Origin: Caldifarciminota bacterium
GTDB lineage: Bacteria > Hydrothermota > Tepidihabitantia > SM23-42
Assembly (NCBI GenBank): GCA_023128195.1
Contig: JAGMEL010000030.1
Location: 1 to 5,681, forward strand
DNA: 5,681 nucleotides
Reading direction: 5' to 3'
Within the stretch, counting starts at the first letter, position 1. The number at the start of each line of letters is the position of its first letter. The notes beneath the pieces were generated by a model. It was not told the DNA's origin. It saw only the letters and a list, made by a program, of their open reading frames with translations, and ran no database searches. Positions 1-5,625 of this stretch are shown piece after piece. Position numbers and translations under genes: made by a program.

Positions 1-246
1 AATGTTACTGCAGTTGGCGCCACCCATGCGAAAATTCGTGTTCAATACGCAGAGCAGATCACCTATTATTATCTTGACGATTCATCCGGTCCCTCAGTGG
101 GCATCAATACTACAGGGCTCAAAGTATCGACCTGGATCGATCTTTGCGATGGTGCCAAAGCCGATGTTTATTTGCGTCTTGTGGGCATCGGCGGCGACGG
201 CATCGTCAACCCGGCATTCGGCTTAATCGCGGTGCAGGTGAAATGA
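1..246 (+). CDS. C-terminal part of a probable phage structural protein (5' end outside window)
   Basis: Reading from base 1 gives 81 uninterrupted codons ending in TGA at 244-246; the start lies to the left of the window. The visible residues alternate hydrophobic and polar positions in beta-strand fashion (for example KIRVQYAEQITYYYLDD near the start and ADVYLRLVGIGGDG towards the end), with Gly/Asp turns and no membrane segment. That composition, and its place directly before other structural-type genes, suggests the end of a virion or tail protein. I do not recognise a family. The reading is chosen over the +1 frame, which also has an ATG near base 2, because that alternative product is rich in Pro, Ser and Ile in no obvious pattern and looks like a shadow. 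Confidence is high for coding and low for function. Confidence 0.75.
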   Translation, partial: NVTAVGATHAKIRVQYAEQITYYYLDDSSGPSVGINTTGLKVSTWIDLCDGAKADVYLRLVGIGGDGIVNPAFGLIAVQVK

Positions 247-265
247 TCCGCCATCTTATGGCGGA
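247..265 (+). promoter_or_regulatory. Intergenic hairpin directly before a ribosome binding site
   Basis: Bases 247-254 (TCCGCCAT) and 258-265 (ATGGCGGA) are exact reverse complements with a 3-base loop CTT. The stem begins right after the upstream TGA and ends where the AAAGGAGGT ribosome site begins. There is no U-tract after it, so it is not a typical intrinsic terminator. It could protect an mRNA end, attenuate transcription, or keep the Shine-Dalgarno site exposed next to a stable stem; the role is inferred only. Confidence 0.6.
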
Positions 266-273
266 AAGGAGGT
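266..273 (+). promoter_or_regulatory. Strong Shine-Dalgarno site for the 279 gene
   Basis: AAGGAGGT matches the anti-Shine-Dalgarno sequence almost perfectly. Six bases separate GGAGG (268-272) from the ATG at 279, so it fixes that start. It suggests high expression, as expected for a virion protein. Confidence 0.9.
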
Positions 274-278
274 AAAAA

Positions 279-734
279 ATGGCAAGCGGTTGGACAAATA
301 AAGGCAAGTACAGTGTTCTTGGTTGGGTCTATCGTGCAGATACCGAACCAACGAATTTCTATATGGCATTATTCACAAGTGCGGTAGCACCGACAGTAGA
401 TATAAATACTTTCGGTGAACTGACGCAGATAAATACTGGCAATGGTTATGCAACAGGCGGTTATCAGTTGACTGCCGGAGCGACTGATTGGGATGTTCAT
501 ACAGAAGATGATACTAATGATTGGGCTCTAATTCAGAATAAAGATATTGTCTGGACAGCTTCAGGCGGATCTATCCCGAATGGTGGTAGTGGTGCAAGAT
601 GGGCATGTTTGACTGATGATAATGCAACAGAAGCCAGTAGATTGATTTTACACTGGTTCGATTTGGTTTCTGATAGGTCAGTATCTGATACCCAGACTTT
701 GACTTTGCAGGATTGTGAATATAAAATAACATAA
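279..734 (+). CDS. Probable phage virion/tail-associated protein, 151 aa, function unknown
   Basis: A complete 151-residue product, with its start fixed by a near-perfect ribosome site. It begins with a Gly/Lys-rich segment (SGWTNKGKYSVLGW), then NFYMALFTSAVAPTVD (residues 26-41), an aromatic-Gly-rich patch NGYATGGYQL (55-64), an acidic segment WDVHTEDDTND (71-81), and the strand-like pieces KDIVWTASGGSIP (88-100) and GARWACLTDDN (105-115). The overall look is of a soluble all-beta protein, with no signal peptide or membrane helix. I associate this arrangement (short N-terminal GK segment, then 'F..ALFTS', then 'GGSIP...GARW..L.DD') with small proteins of unknown function in tailed-phage structural clusters, from memory and without a search. 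The next ribosome site overlaps this gene's stop codon, so the two genes are probably co-translated. Confidence is high as a gene and moderate as a virion protein; the exact role is unknown. Confidence 0.9.
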   Translation: MASGWTNKGKYSVLGWVYRADTEPTNFYMALFTSAVAPTVDINTFGELTQINTGNGYATGGYQLTAGATDWDVHTEDDTNDWALIQNKDIVWTASGGSIPNGGSGARWACLTDDNATEASRLILHWFDLVSDRSVSDTQTLTLQDCEYKIT

Positions 735-743
735 GGAGGCAAT

Positions 744-1130
744 ATGTCAGTAATCCCTAAGTGGATTAAAAAGTTGCCTGAGTGGGCAACGTACAACAGT
801 AAAACAGGATTTGTCGATGTTGATCCTGATGTAGTATATCCAAAGTTCCTGATATTTATCGAGGAACACGATAAGGAATGTGCGGCTCAGAAAGTTGCTA
901 CTAAACCAACACAATATGCTCTTGAATTGGCAAGGACAGTATTCACAAGGGCACTAAAGAAAATTATGTATGACAACGGCGGCGGAAAGTTATTTTTACG
1001 GATTCTTGCTAAAGACAAAAAATGGGCATTAAAGAACTATCCTGTTGGCAAACCGTTAAGCAAGGCAGGCATATACCGAAAACTCGGCTGGGATAAACCG
1101 TTAGGCGTTCCGGTAAAGACACCTATTTAA
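744..1130 (+). CDS. Hypothetical basic protein, 128 aa
   Basis: The ATG at 744 lies four bases after GGAGG (735-739), and AAGGAGG shares its first two bases with the upstream TAA, so translation is probably coupled. The 128-residue product is rich in Lys and strongly basic, especially in the last third (KDKKWALKNYPVGKPLSKAG). A likely helical middle runs roughly from residue 55 to 78 (PTQYALELARTVFTRALKKI). The N-terminus (IPKWIKKLPEWATY) is aromatic and amphipathic. There is no signal peptide, membrane helix or catalytic motif that I can see, and only one cysteine. I do not recognise a family. Its place among structural-type genes allows either a minor virion or assembly protein or an accessory cargo gene. 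Confidence is high as a gene and none for function. Confidence 0.88.
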   Translation: MSVIPKWIKKLPEWATYNSKTGFVDVDPDVVYPKFLIFIEEHDKECAAQKVATKPTQYALELARTVFTRALKKIMYDNGGGKLFLRILAKDKKWALKNYPVGKPLSKAGIYRKLGWDKPLGVPVKTPI

Positions 1131-1134
1131 TGTA

Positions 1135-1374
1135 ATGACTAAATCTATTTGCATCGTATATGACGATAGACCAAAAGTGTGCCGTGAGTTTCCGAGTAAT
1201 GCTAATATGATAAAGGAATTCCCGTCTTGCTCGTATTCGTTTGATAAAAAAGGTAAACGGCATGGGGAGTGTAATGGATGTGGCGAATGTTGTATGCGAC
1301 CTTATTTATATCTTCTTGAATTTGAAAAGAAATTCTGCGAAGAGCCATGTCCTTATTTAAGGAAAAATAAATGA
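1135..1374 (+). CDS. Small cysteine-cluster protein, YkgJ/CxxCxxCC-like with signature halves in swapped order
   Basis: The 79-residue product has nine cysteines (residues 6, 16, 32, 46, 49, 52, 53, 68, 72), which implies bound metal, probably zinc or an iron centre. CNGCGECC (46-53) is the defining CxxCxxCC signature of the YkgJ-type putative zinc/iron-chelating family. CIVYDDRPKVCREFP (6-20) matches the family's other signature, C-x-I-Y-x-x-RP-x-x-CR-x-x-P. In usual members the CxxCxxCC is N-terminal and the RP..CR motif C-terminal; here the order is reversed, and the tail EPCPYL (70-75) resembles the segment that normally links them. An in-frame stop at 1114-1116 rules out a longer N-terminus with ATG as the only reasonable start. 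There is no good Shine-Dalgarno site. The start is five bases after the upstream stop, so re-initiation is likely. The stop overlaps the next gene's ATG. The biochemical role of the family is unclear, and so is its job in a phage. Confidence 0.85.
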   Translation: MTKSICIVYDDRPKVCREFPSNANMIKEFPSCSYSFDKKGKRHGECNGCGECCMRPYLYLLEFEKKFCEEPCPYLRKNK

Positions 1375-3410
1375 CAGAGGTTAAGAAACCTACTACATTT
1401 ACTGAAGGAGCTTTGCTATTATGGGCTAACGAGGCTAATTGCTATGATCAGCAGGGAGTTGCTGGTGATGAAACTACATACGGTTATCAAACACTCGATA
1501 CAGACGAAACTCCATCGATACGATTCCACACCTGGGAGACAAAGGGACAGACTTATACTGCTACAACATTAAAACTTAAATGGAAAACGTCTATTCAAAC
1601 TGGCGATGACGAATTTGGTATTGAGTATACAAAAAATGGCGGTTCTAATTGGTATGATTTAGTCGTAAAGGGTGCTAACCGTTCAGTTGCATATACTACA
1701 GCACAGATTGCTTTAGATGCCAATCAGGATTTAACACAGGTAGAAGTCAGGGTTAATTCCGATAAAGTTAAGGGCGCTGATAATTGTCAATTACAGATTT
1801 CCGATATCTGGACAGAAGGCGAATACACTGGGGGTGTAACTGTTTCACCTGCACCAGCATCGGCTGCAAGTTCGGCGGTTATCGGTGCGATAATTCTCGG
1901 GTTAATTTCAATTACTCCAGCAACGGCTTCCGCAGTCAGTTCTTGCATTAATCCGGCAGTAGTTCAAAGTAGTTTAGCAATAACTCCCGCAAGTGCATCT
2001 GTAGCCAGTAGTGCCGCAGACCCATCTATTATTCTTGGCAATATTTCTATCGCGCCCACAACGGCATCGGCAGCAAGCAGTGCAGCTGATCCAATAGTTA
2101 TTCAGAGTAATCTTACAATAGCCCCTGCGTCAGCAAATGTTGTTAGTTCCTGTGTTGATCCGGTAGTGGTGGAAGGTGGCGGTGATGTTGTAGTTACGCC
2201 AGCGCCAGCATCAGTGATTTCAAGTGCGGCAAATCCTACAGTTATTCTCGGTAGCATAACGATTATTCCAACATCTGCTTCAGCAATAAGTTCCTGTGCT
2301 AATCCGGTAGTGATAGAGGGTGGTGATGTCGTAGTTACACCAGAGGCAGCAAGTGTAATTAGTTCAGCTATAAGTCCCGCTGTTATATTAGGGAACATAA
2401 GCATAACGCCTACAACAGCGTCAGCAACAAGTAATGCTGCTAATCCTACAGTTATCCTTGGCAATATAATTATTATTCCGTCCAGTGCTTCGGTGATTGG
2501 TTCGTGCATAGATCCAACAGTAGTCGAAGGCGGCGGTGCACCAGGATATGTTACAGATGGGTTGCTTTGCTACTGGAAAATGGATGAGACGGGTGGCGTA
2601 GTTTTGGTTGACAACGAAGGTAATGTCCCGATGAATCTGAACGGGAATTATACACTTGGTGTTGAAGGAAAAAAGAATACCGCAGTTGAATTTGAAGATG
2701 ATGGTGTTACTTCTGCTAATTCTGCCGACAATCCTTCTACTCTTATGAATCTAACTGCATTCTCAATTGAGTTTTTGGTAAAAATGTATTCATGGGAAGA
2801 CCTTAGTCCTTATATAAGCGGATTAGTTTGTATAGATTCACTCCCCTATCATCCATTTTTAATTCGTTTTGGTGATGGCAGTATTCCAAAAGAAAGATTG
2901 CAGTTTTTGACAATGGTTACTCCATCGACTGCTAAAAAAATTAAAGCCGATTCTAATTCTGAATTAAATACTTGGTATCATGTAATATGCACCTGGGATG
3001 GCGATGGGACCAAAGATATGAAGATGTATATTGATAAACAACTTCAAACAGAAAATGGTCCCACAAGTAGTGCTACTCTTAAATATCATACAACCAATAT
3101 ACTTCGATTTGCTCAGGATGTTTGGCTAACATTACGACAGCTCGATGGTGTATTAGATGAAATTAGAATTTATGACCGGGCATTGACCCAAACTGAGGTT
3201 GACCAGAATTACTATGTTACCGAAACCCCGCCAGATACAGAGCCCCCGGCACCGCCAACCGGGTTATTCGTAGACACTCCGCCGGCTCGACCATCAAGAC
3301 TTTGTATCGAGAACCCGAATCCAGCACCGGCAAGTCCGACAGGGATTGATATCGAAGATCCAGACCCAACACCGGCAAGACCGGCAGGGTTAATCATCGA
3401 GGAGGTATAA
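1371..3410 (+). CDS. Modular tail-fibre/adhesin-like protein with 23-residue repeats and a LamG domain, 679 aa
   Basis: The ATG overlaps the upstream TGA (ATGA at 1371-1374), and AAGGA (1359-1363) lies seven bases ahead. Residues 1-155 form a beta-rich domain ending DIWTEGEYTGG. Residues 156-389 are ten tandem repeats of about 23 residues, rich in Ala, Ser, Ile and Val. Residues 392-615 match the LamG/concanavalin A-like lectin superfamily: opening GLLCYWKMDETGG, central FSIEFLVK, then NTWYHVICTWDGDG with KMYIDKQL, and the closing GVLDEIRIYDRALTQTEV. Residues 625-679 are four Pro-rich linker repeats. There is no signal peptide or membrane segment, which suits assembly into a virion rather than secretion. 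LamG modules usually bind sugars or proteins, so host-surface attachment is the likely role; this is inference. A surface protein of an integrated element is the alternative. The following fibronectin gene lies in the same frame. Confidence 0.93.
   Translation: MTEVKKPTTFTEGALLLWANEANCYDQQGVAGDETTYGYQTLDTDETPSIRFHTWETKGQTYTATTLKLKWKTSIQTGDDEFGIEYTKNGGSNWYDLVVKGANRSVAYTTAQIALDANQDLTQVEVRVNSDKVKGADNCQLQISDIWTEGEYTGGVTVSPAPASAASSAVIGAIILGLISITPATASAVSSCINPAVVQSSLAITPASASVASSAADPSIILGNISIAPTTASAASSAADPIVIQSNLTIAPASANVVSSCVDPVVVEGGGDVVVTPAPASVISSAANPTVILGSITIIPTSASAISSCANPVVIEGGDVVVTPEAASVISSAISPAVILGNISITPTTASATSNAANPTVILGNIIIIPSSASVIGSCIDPTVVEGGGAPGYVTDGLLCYWKMDETGGVVLVDNEGNVPMNLNGNYTLGVEGKKNTAVEFEDDGVTSANSADNPSTLMNLTAFSIEFLVKMYSWEDLSPYISGLVCIDSLPYHPFLIRFGDGSIPKERLQFLTMVTPSTAKKIKADSNSELNTWYHVICTWDGDGTKDMKMYIDKQLQTENGPTSSATLKYHTTNILRFAQDVWLTLRQLDGVLDEIRIYDRALTQTEVDQNYYVTETPPDTEPPAPPTGLFVDTPPARPSRLCIENPNPAPASPTGIDIEDPDPTPARPAGLIIEEV
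1836..2537 (+). repeat. Ten tandem 23-residue protein repeats (residues 156-389 of the fibre/adhesin)
   Basis: Units start at residues 156, 179, 202, 225, 248, 273, 296, 320, 343 and 366. Each runs as hydrophobic-x-I/V-x-P-x-x-A-S-A, then x-S-S-(A/C), then two residues, P, and a V/I-rich stretch ending in LGN, QSS or EGG. The fifth unit and units 7 and 10 end in extra Gly or Asp. Units 2, 5, 7 and 10 carry SSC; the other six carry Ala or a variant there. The pattern A-C-A-A-C therefore occurs twice in succession. The strands alternate enough to suggest an elongated beta stalk between the N-terminal and LamG domains. Confidence 0.92.
2544..3215 (+). other. LamG / concanavalin A-like domain (residues 392-615)
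   Basis: The boundaries follow the opening PGYVTDGLLCYWKMDE and the closing LDEIRIYDRALTQTEVDQNYY motifs, which are typical first and last segments of the LamG_3-type jelly-roll. The length of about 220 residues is at the larger end of what I expect for the family. Two cysteines inside (C487, C540) and one at the start (C400) are visible, but no disulfide can be assigned. The ligand is unknown. Confidence 0.85.
3243..3401 (+). repeat. Four Pro-rich linker repeats at the end of the fibre/adhesin (residues 625-677)
   Basis: Four copies of a 12-15 residue unit are visible: PPAPPTGLFVD (625-635), PPARPSRLCIE (637-647), PAPASPTGIDIE (651-662) and TPARPAGLIIE (667-677). The shared pattern is P-A-x-P-x-G-L-x-I/V-E/D, followed by a Pro-rich spacer. 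The unit resembles the TPPAAPTGL-type linker that commonly leads into fibronectin type III domains. Such a domain begins the next gene. Confidence 0.8.
3400..3406 (+). promoter_or_regulatory. Shine-Dalgarno site inside the end of the fibre gene, for the 3411 gene
   Basis: AGGAGGT lies within the last Glu-Glu-Val codons of the upstream gene. GGAGG (3401-3405) is five bases from the ATG at 3411, and the ATG directly follows the TAA. This supports a separate, coupled translation start instead of simple read-through. Confidence 0.88.
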
Positions 3411-3926
3411 ATGAGTGTAAGAATTGAATGGGATCAAAACACCGAGCCTGACATGTCTAAATACTACATCTATCGTCAGGTCGTCTCGACCGGCGAAATC
3501 ACGAAAATTGACGAAGTTACTCATCCCACACATGAATACACTGATCCTGCTGGCGACAGTTCCTATCGTTATTTTGTCAGTGCCGTAGACACGAGCGCCA
3601 ATGAAAGCGGTATGACTGGACCCGTGCGCCTGCCGCCAACCAATGACACCTGTTATGTGTACGATTCCTTCCGAACCGCTGAAGATGAACCCGCTGCGGG
3701 TACAAAAATATTCATGAAAATAATTTCACTCCCTTATGATTATCAAGGCTTTTTCTGGTCCGGCCAAGAGATTGAGGTTTCAACGGATGTTCAGGGTAAC
3801 TGGGGCGTATATCTGCTACGAAAGGCGACTGTGCAGTTTGTGTGCGCAAATTTCGGTATCGAGGGCGATGATTATAGAAAAGAGATTCCTGATCAAGATT
3901 CCATTCGATTCGGAGATATGTCATAA
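3411..3926 (+). CDS. Fibronectin type III plus second beta-domain protein, probable tail/adhesion component, 171 aa
   Basis: Residues 3-68 match a fibronectin type III domain: VRIEWDQNTEPDMSKYYIYR at the start, then TDPAGDSSYRYFVSAVDTSANES, the usual last strands and ending. Residues 80-168 form a second beta domain: TCYVYDSFRTAEDEPAAGTKIFM, then IEVSTDVQGNWGVYLLRKATVQFV, then a C-terminal IPDQDSIRFGD. That order resembles the carboxypeptidase-regulatory/prealbumin-like modules of phage adhesins, judged by pattern only. No catalytic motif or membrane segment is seen. The protein starts almost directly with the first fibronectin strand, and its expected leading linker sits at the end of the upstream gene in the same frame, so the two may once have been one protein. 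It probably works with the fibre/adhesin in host contact or virion decoration. Confidence 0.88.
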   Translation: MSVRIEWDQNTEPDMSKYYIYRQVVSTGEITKIDEVTHPTHEYTDPAGDSSYRYFVSAVDTSANESGMTGPVRLPPTNDTCYVYDSFRTAEDEPAAGTKIFMKIISLPYDYQGFFWSGQEIEVSTDVQGNWGVYLLRKATVQFVCANFGIEGDDYRKEIPDQDSIRFGDMS

Positions 3927-3929
3927 CAG

Positions 3930-5519
3930 ATGTACAAATTAAAAAATATCACCAATAAAATCATCTGCGGGAATACCTTAACCGAGCTCAAAAAATTTCC
4001 TGATGACTGCATCGATACGGTTATAACCTCACCGCCATACTGGGGACTTCGTAATTATGGAGAATCGACCAAAACAATCTGGGATGGGGACCCGAATTGC
4101 AGACATAAGTGGTTGGATCATAATGTGTCTTTGATACACGAGAACCGTCAGGGATTAGGAAGATCCGGTCGACCGAGCAAAGCCGCAGCCGGTAAACATG
4201 CTTACGTGCACGGATTCCAAACAGCGTACGCTGGTTTTTGTGAAAAATGCGGTGCATGGTATGGTCAATTAGGATTAGAACCGACCATGGCTATGTTTAT
4301 CGATCATTTATTACAAATAACCGCTGAGTTGAAACGAATTTTAAAACCGACCGGCATAATTTTCTGGAATCATGCTGATGCGTATGCCTCTACCGGCACG
4401 CGGCGATTCGATGACAATAAATACGGCGGTAAATCAGGCACGCATTGTGGCAGAGCCAGGATTGATAATTATGCTACAAAATGTATGCTATTACAAAATT
4501 ATCGTCTCATCACCCGGATGGTCGATGAGCAAAATTGGATTTTGCGAAATAGAATAATCTGGTATAAACCGAATCACATGCCTTCGAGCGTAGATGACCG
4601 ATTTGCGAATGCTTATGAAACGATTTTTATGCTGGTTAAAAATACTAAGGTGCAATATTGTTATAATGAAAAAACAATGTTTATGGCAGATAGTAAACCA
4701 AAGATAATGAATATAGGGTTTGATTGGGAATGGCGGACGTGTCCCAAGTGTAATGGTAAGGGCAGAATTAAAATAAAAAGCAGATATAAGAGATGCACTC
4801 GCTGTAAGACGACCGGTAAGGTTAGATATACGTTCTGGCATAGTTTGGGATACTGGTTTGACCTGGGTGCAGTGAGAGTGCCGCACAGCATCTCAACATT
4901 AAAAAGAATCAAGTATCCGATAAATCCTTATGGCGATGGCGGGATGGGTATTGGATGTCGAATGACCGGCAGTAAGAAGGGTAATGTCGGCCATAAGATG
5001 TTAGAGCTTAATCCCATGGGCAAAAACCCTGGTGATGTGTGGAAGATCCCGACGCAAGCATTCCCTGGGGCTCATTTCGCTACGTATCCTGAGAAGTTAG
5101 TCGAACCGATGATAAAATCTGCATGCCCGGAATGGGTTTGTAAAAAGTGTGGCAAAGCACGTGTGAGAATAAAGAAGACGAAGTATATCCTTGCTGGAGG
5201 AAAGAATGCACATAGTAAAAATTTATCAGAAGAGGCAAAGAAAAGTATGACAAATCCAGGTCCCGCTGGGATGAAACACGGCAGAGCTTTTGCACAGCAT
5301 TATACGATAGGCTGGACAGATTGCGGCTGCAATGCCGGTTGGCAAGGAGGTATAGTTTTGGATCCATTTATGGGCAGTGGCACGACAGGGCTGGTAGCTG
5401 TGAACCTGGGTCGAAGCTACTCAGGGATAGAGATAAACCCTGATTATATTAAGATGGCAGAGGAGCGGATAGCGGCTGCCTCGAGGGGTGATAAGAAGAG
5501 GCAACGGAGGGCAGCTTGA
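3930..5519 (+). CDS. Beta-class DNA methyltransferase (N4-cytosine or N6-adenine) with zinc-binding cysteine pairs, 529 aa
   Basis: It transfers a methyl group from S-adenosylmethionine to an exocyclic amino group in DNA. Catalytic motif IV, TSPPYW (residues 33-38), is near the N-terminus, and the AdoMet-binding motif DPFMGSGTT (478-486) is near the C-terminus. This order defines the beta class, with E501 in YSGIEINPDY as the expected AdoMet-ribose ligand. The segments NRIIWYKPNHMPSS (207-220) and GDVWKIPT (368-375), with HFATYPEKLVEP (382-393), also fit the family. SPPY is commoner in N4-cytosine enzymes, but the base cannot be settled here. Cysteine pairs lie at 104/107, 271/274 with 289/292, and 404/407 with 465/467, suggesting zinc ribbons; the 271-292 piece looks DnaJ-like. 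The ATG at 3930 is three bases after the upstream TAA; the nearest GGAG (3912-3915) is too far away, so coupled translation is likely. With no endonuclease beside it, it looks like a phage orphan enzyme, perhaps protecting against host restriction. Confidence 0.95.
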   Translation: MYKLKNITNKIICGNTLTELKKFPDDCIDTVITSPPYWGLRNYGESTKTIWDGDPNCRHKWLDHNVSLIHENRQGLGRSGRPSKAAAGKHAYVHGFQTAYAGFCEKCGAWYGQLGLEPTMAMFIDHLLQITAELKRILKPTGIIFWNHADAYASTGTRRFDDNKYGGKSGTHCGRARIDNYATKCMLLQNYRLITRMVDEQNWILRNRIIWYKPNHMPSSVDDRFANAYETIFMLVKNTKVQYCYNEKTMFMADSKPKIMNIGFDWEWRTCPKCNGKGRIKIKSRYKRCTRCKTTGKVRYTFWHSLGYWFDLGAVRVPHSISTLKRIKYPINPYGDGGMGIGCRMTGSKKGNVGHKMLELNPMGKNPGDVWKIPTQAFPGAHFATYPEKLVEPMIKSACPEWVCKKCGKARVRIKKTKYILAGGKNAHSKNLSEEAKKSMTNPGPAGMKHGRAFAQHYTIGWTDCGCNAGWQGGIVLDPFMGSGTTGLVAVNLGRSYSGIEINPDYIKMAEERIAAASRGDKKRQRRAA

Positions 5520-5521
5520 GG

Positions 5522-5569
5522 TGTCAAGTTTTAGGGCAAAAATGGGCTAAAGCAGGCAAAAACTTGACA
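5522..5569. repeat. 11-bp perfect inverted repeat with 26-base spacer
   Basis: TGTCAAGTTTT (5522-5532) and AAAACTTGACA (5559-5569) are exact reverse complements. The left arm starts three bases after the methyltransferase stop. The AT-rich arms, the long loop and the absence of a following T-run argue against an ordinary intrinsic terminator. The right arm ends in a perfect -35 hexamer, TTGACA, but no -10 box is seen at the right distance. It may be a protein-binding site or part of a mobile-element end. Confidence 0.7.
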
Positions 5570-5581
5570 GTATTTGTGGTT

Positions 5582-5610
5582 TAGACCAAATGACACGGAG
5601 TTTACATAAT
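5582..5610 (+). promoter_or_regulatory. Candidate sigma70-type promoter 1
   Basis: TAGACC (5582-5587, 4 of 6 to TTGACA) and CATAAT (5605-5610, 5 of 6 to TATAAT) are 17 bases apart. The -35 box overlaps the first 14-bp direct repeat. It would read rightwards out of the window. AT-rich DNA gives such matches by chance. Confidence 0.35.
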
Positions 5611-5625
5611 TGACCAAATGACACG
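5584..5625. repeat. 14-bp direct repeat, two copies 28 bp apart
   Basis: GACCAAATGACACG occurs exactly at 5584-5597 and 5612-5625; flanking bases differ, so the match is limited to 14 bp. The 28-bp period is close to, but not a multiple of, 10.5 (about 2.7 turns). The TGACA core also appears in the right arm of the inverted repeat, 26 bp before the first copy, giving three roughly evenly spaced TGACA motifs in one orientation. Confidence 0.85.

Noticed and set aside
2..226. Complete 74-residue + strand reading frame at the left edge
   Set aside because: The overlapping frame from base 1 is open from the window edge, reads as a smooth beta-rich protein and ends at 246 just before the hairpin and ribosome site; this one looks like its shadow.
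2102..2509. Long minus-strand reading frame under the fibre repeats
   Set aside because: It is a by-product of repetitive Ala/Ser/Ile/Val codons, which give few stops on the opposite strand. It has no ribosome site and only mirrors the repeat pattern.
1836..2537. CRISPR-like or DNA-level repeat array
   Set aside because: The periodicity is in the protein. The DNA of different units is not near-identical, and the frame stays open throughout.
2934..2940. Run of seven A in the LamG domain, considered as a frameshift slip site
   Set aside because: The surrounding reading frame continues normally into conserved LamG residues, the preceding base does not complete a standard slippery heptamer, and no alternative product is suggested.
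4491..4912. Minus-strand frames inside the methyltransferase gene
   Set aside because: They overlap a gene with clear catalytic motifs, carry no recognisable domain and have no ribosome site worth noting.
1..5519. Recoded stop codon in the phage, since none of the seven visible genes ends in TAG
   Set aside because: Seven genes are too few, and the genes already read as full-length proteins with the standard code and no internal TAG needed.
5522..5569. Intrinsic terminator for the operon
   Set aside because: The arms are AT-rich, the loop is 26 bases long and no T-run follows the right arm.
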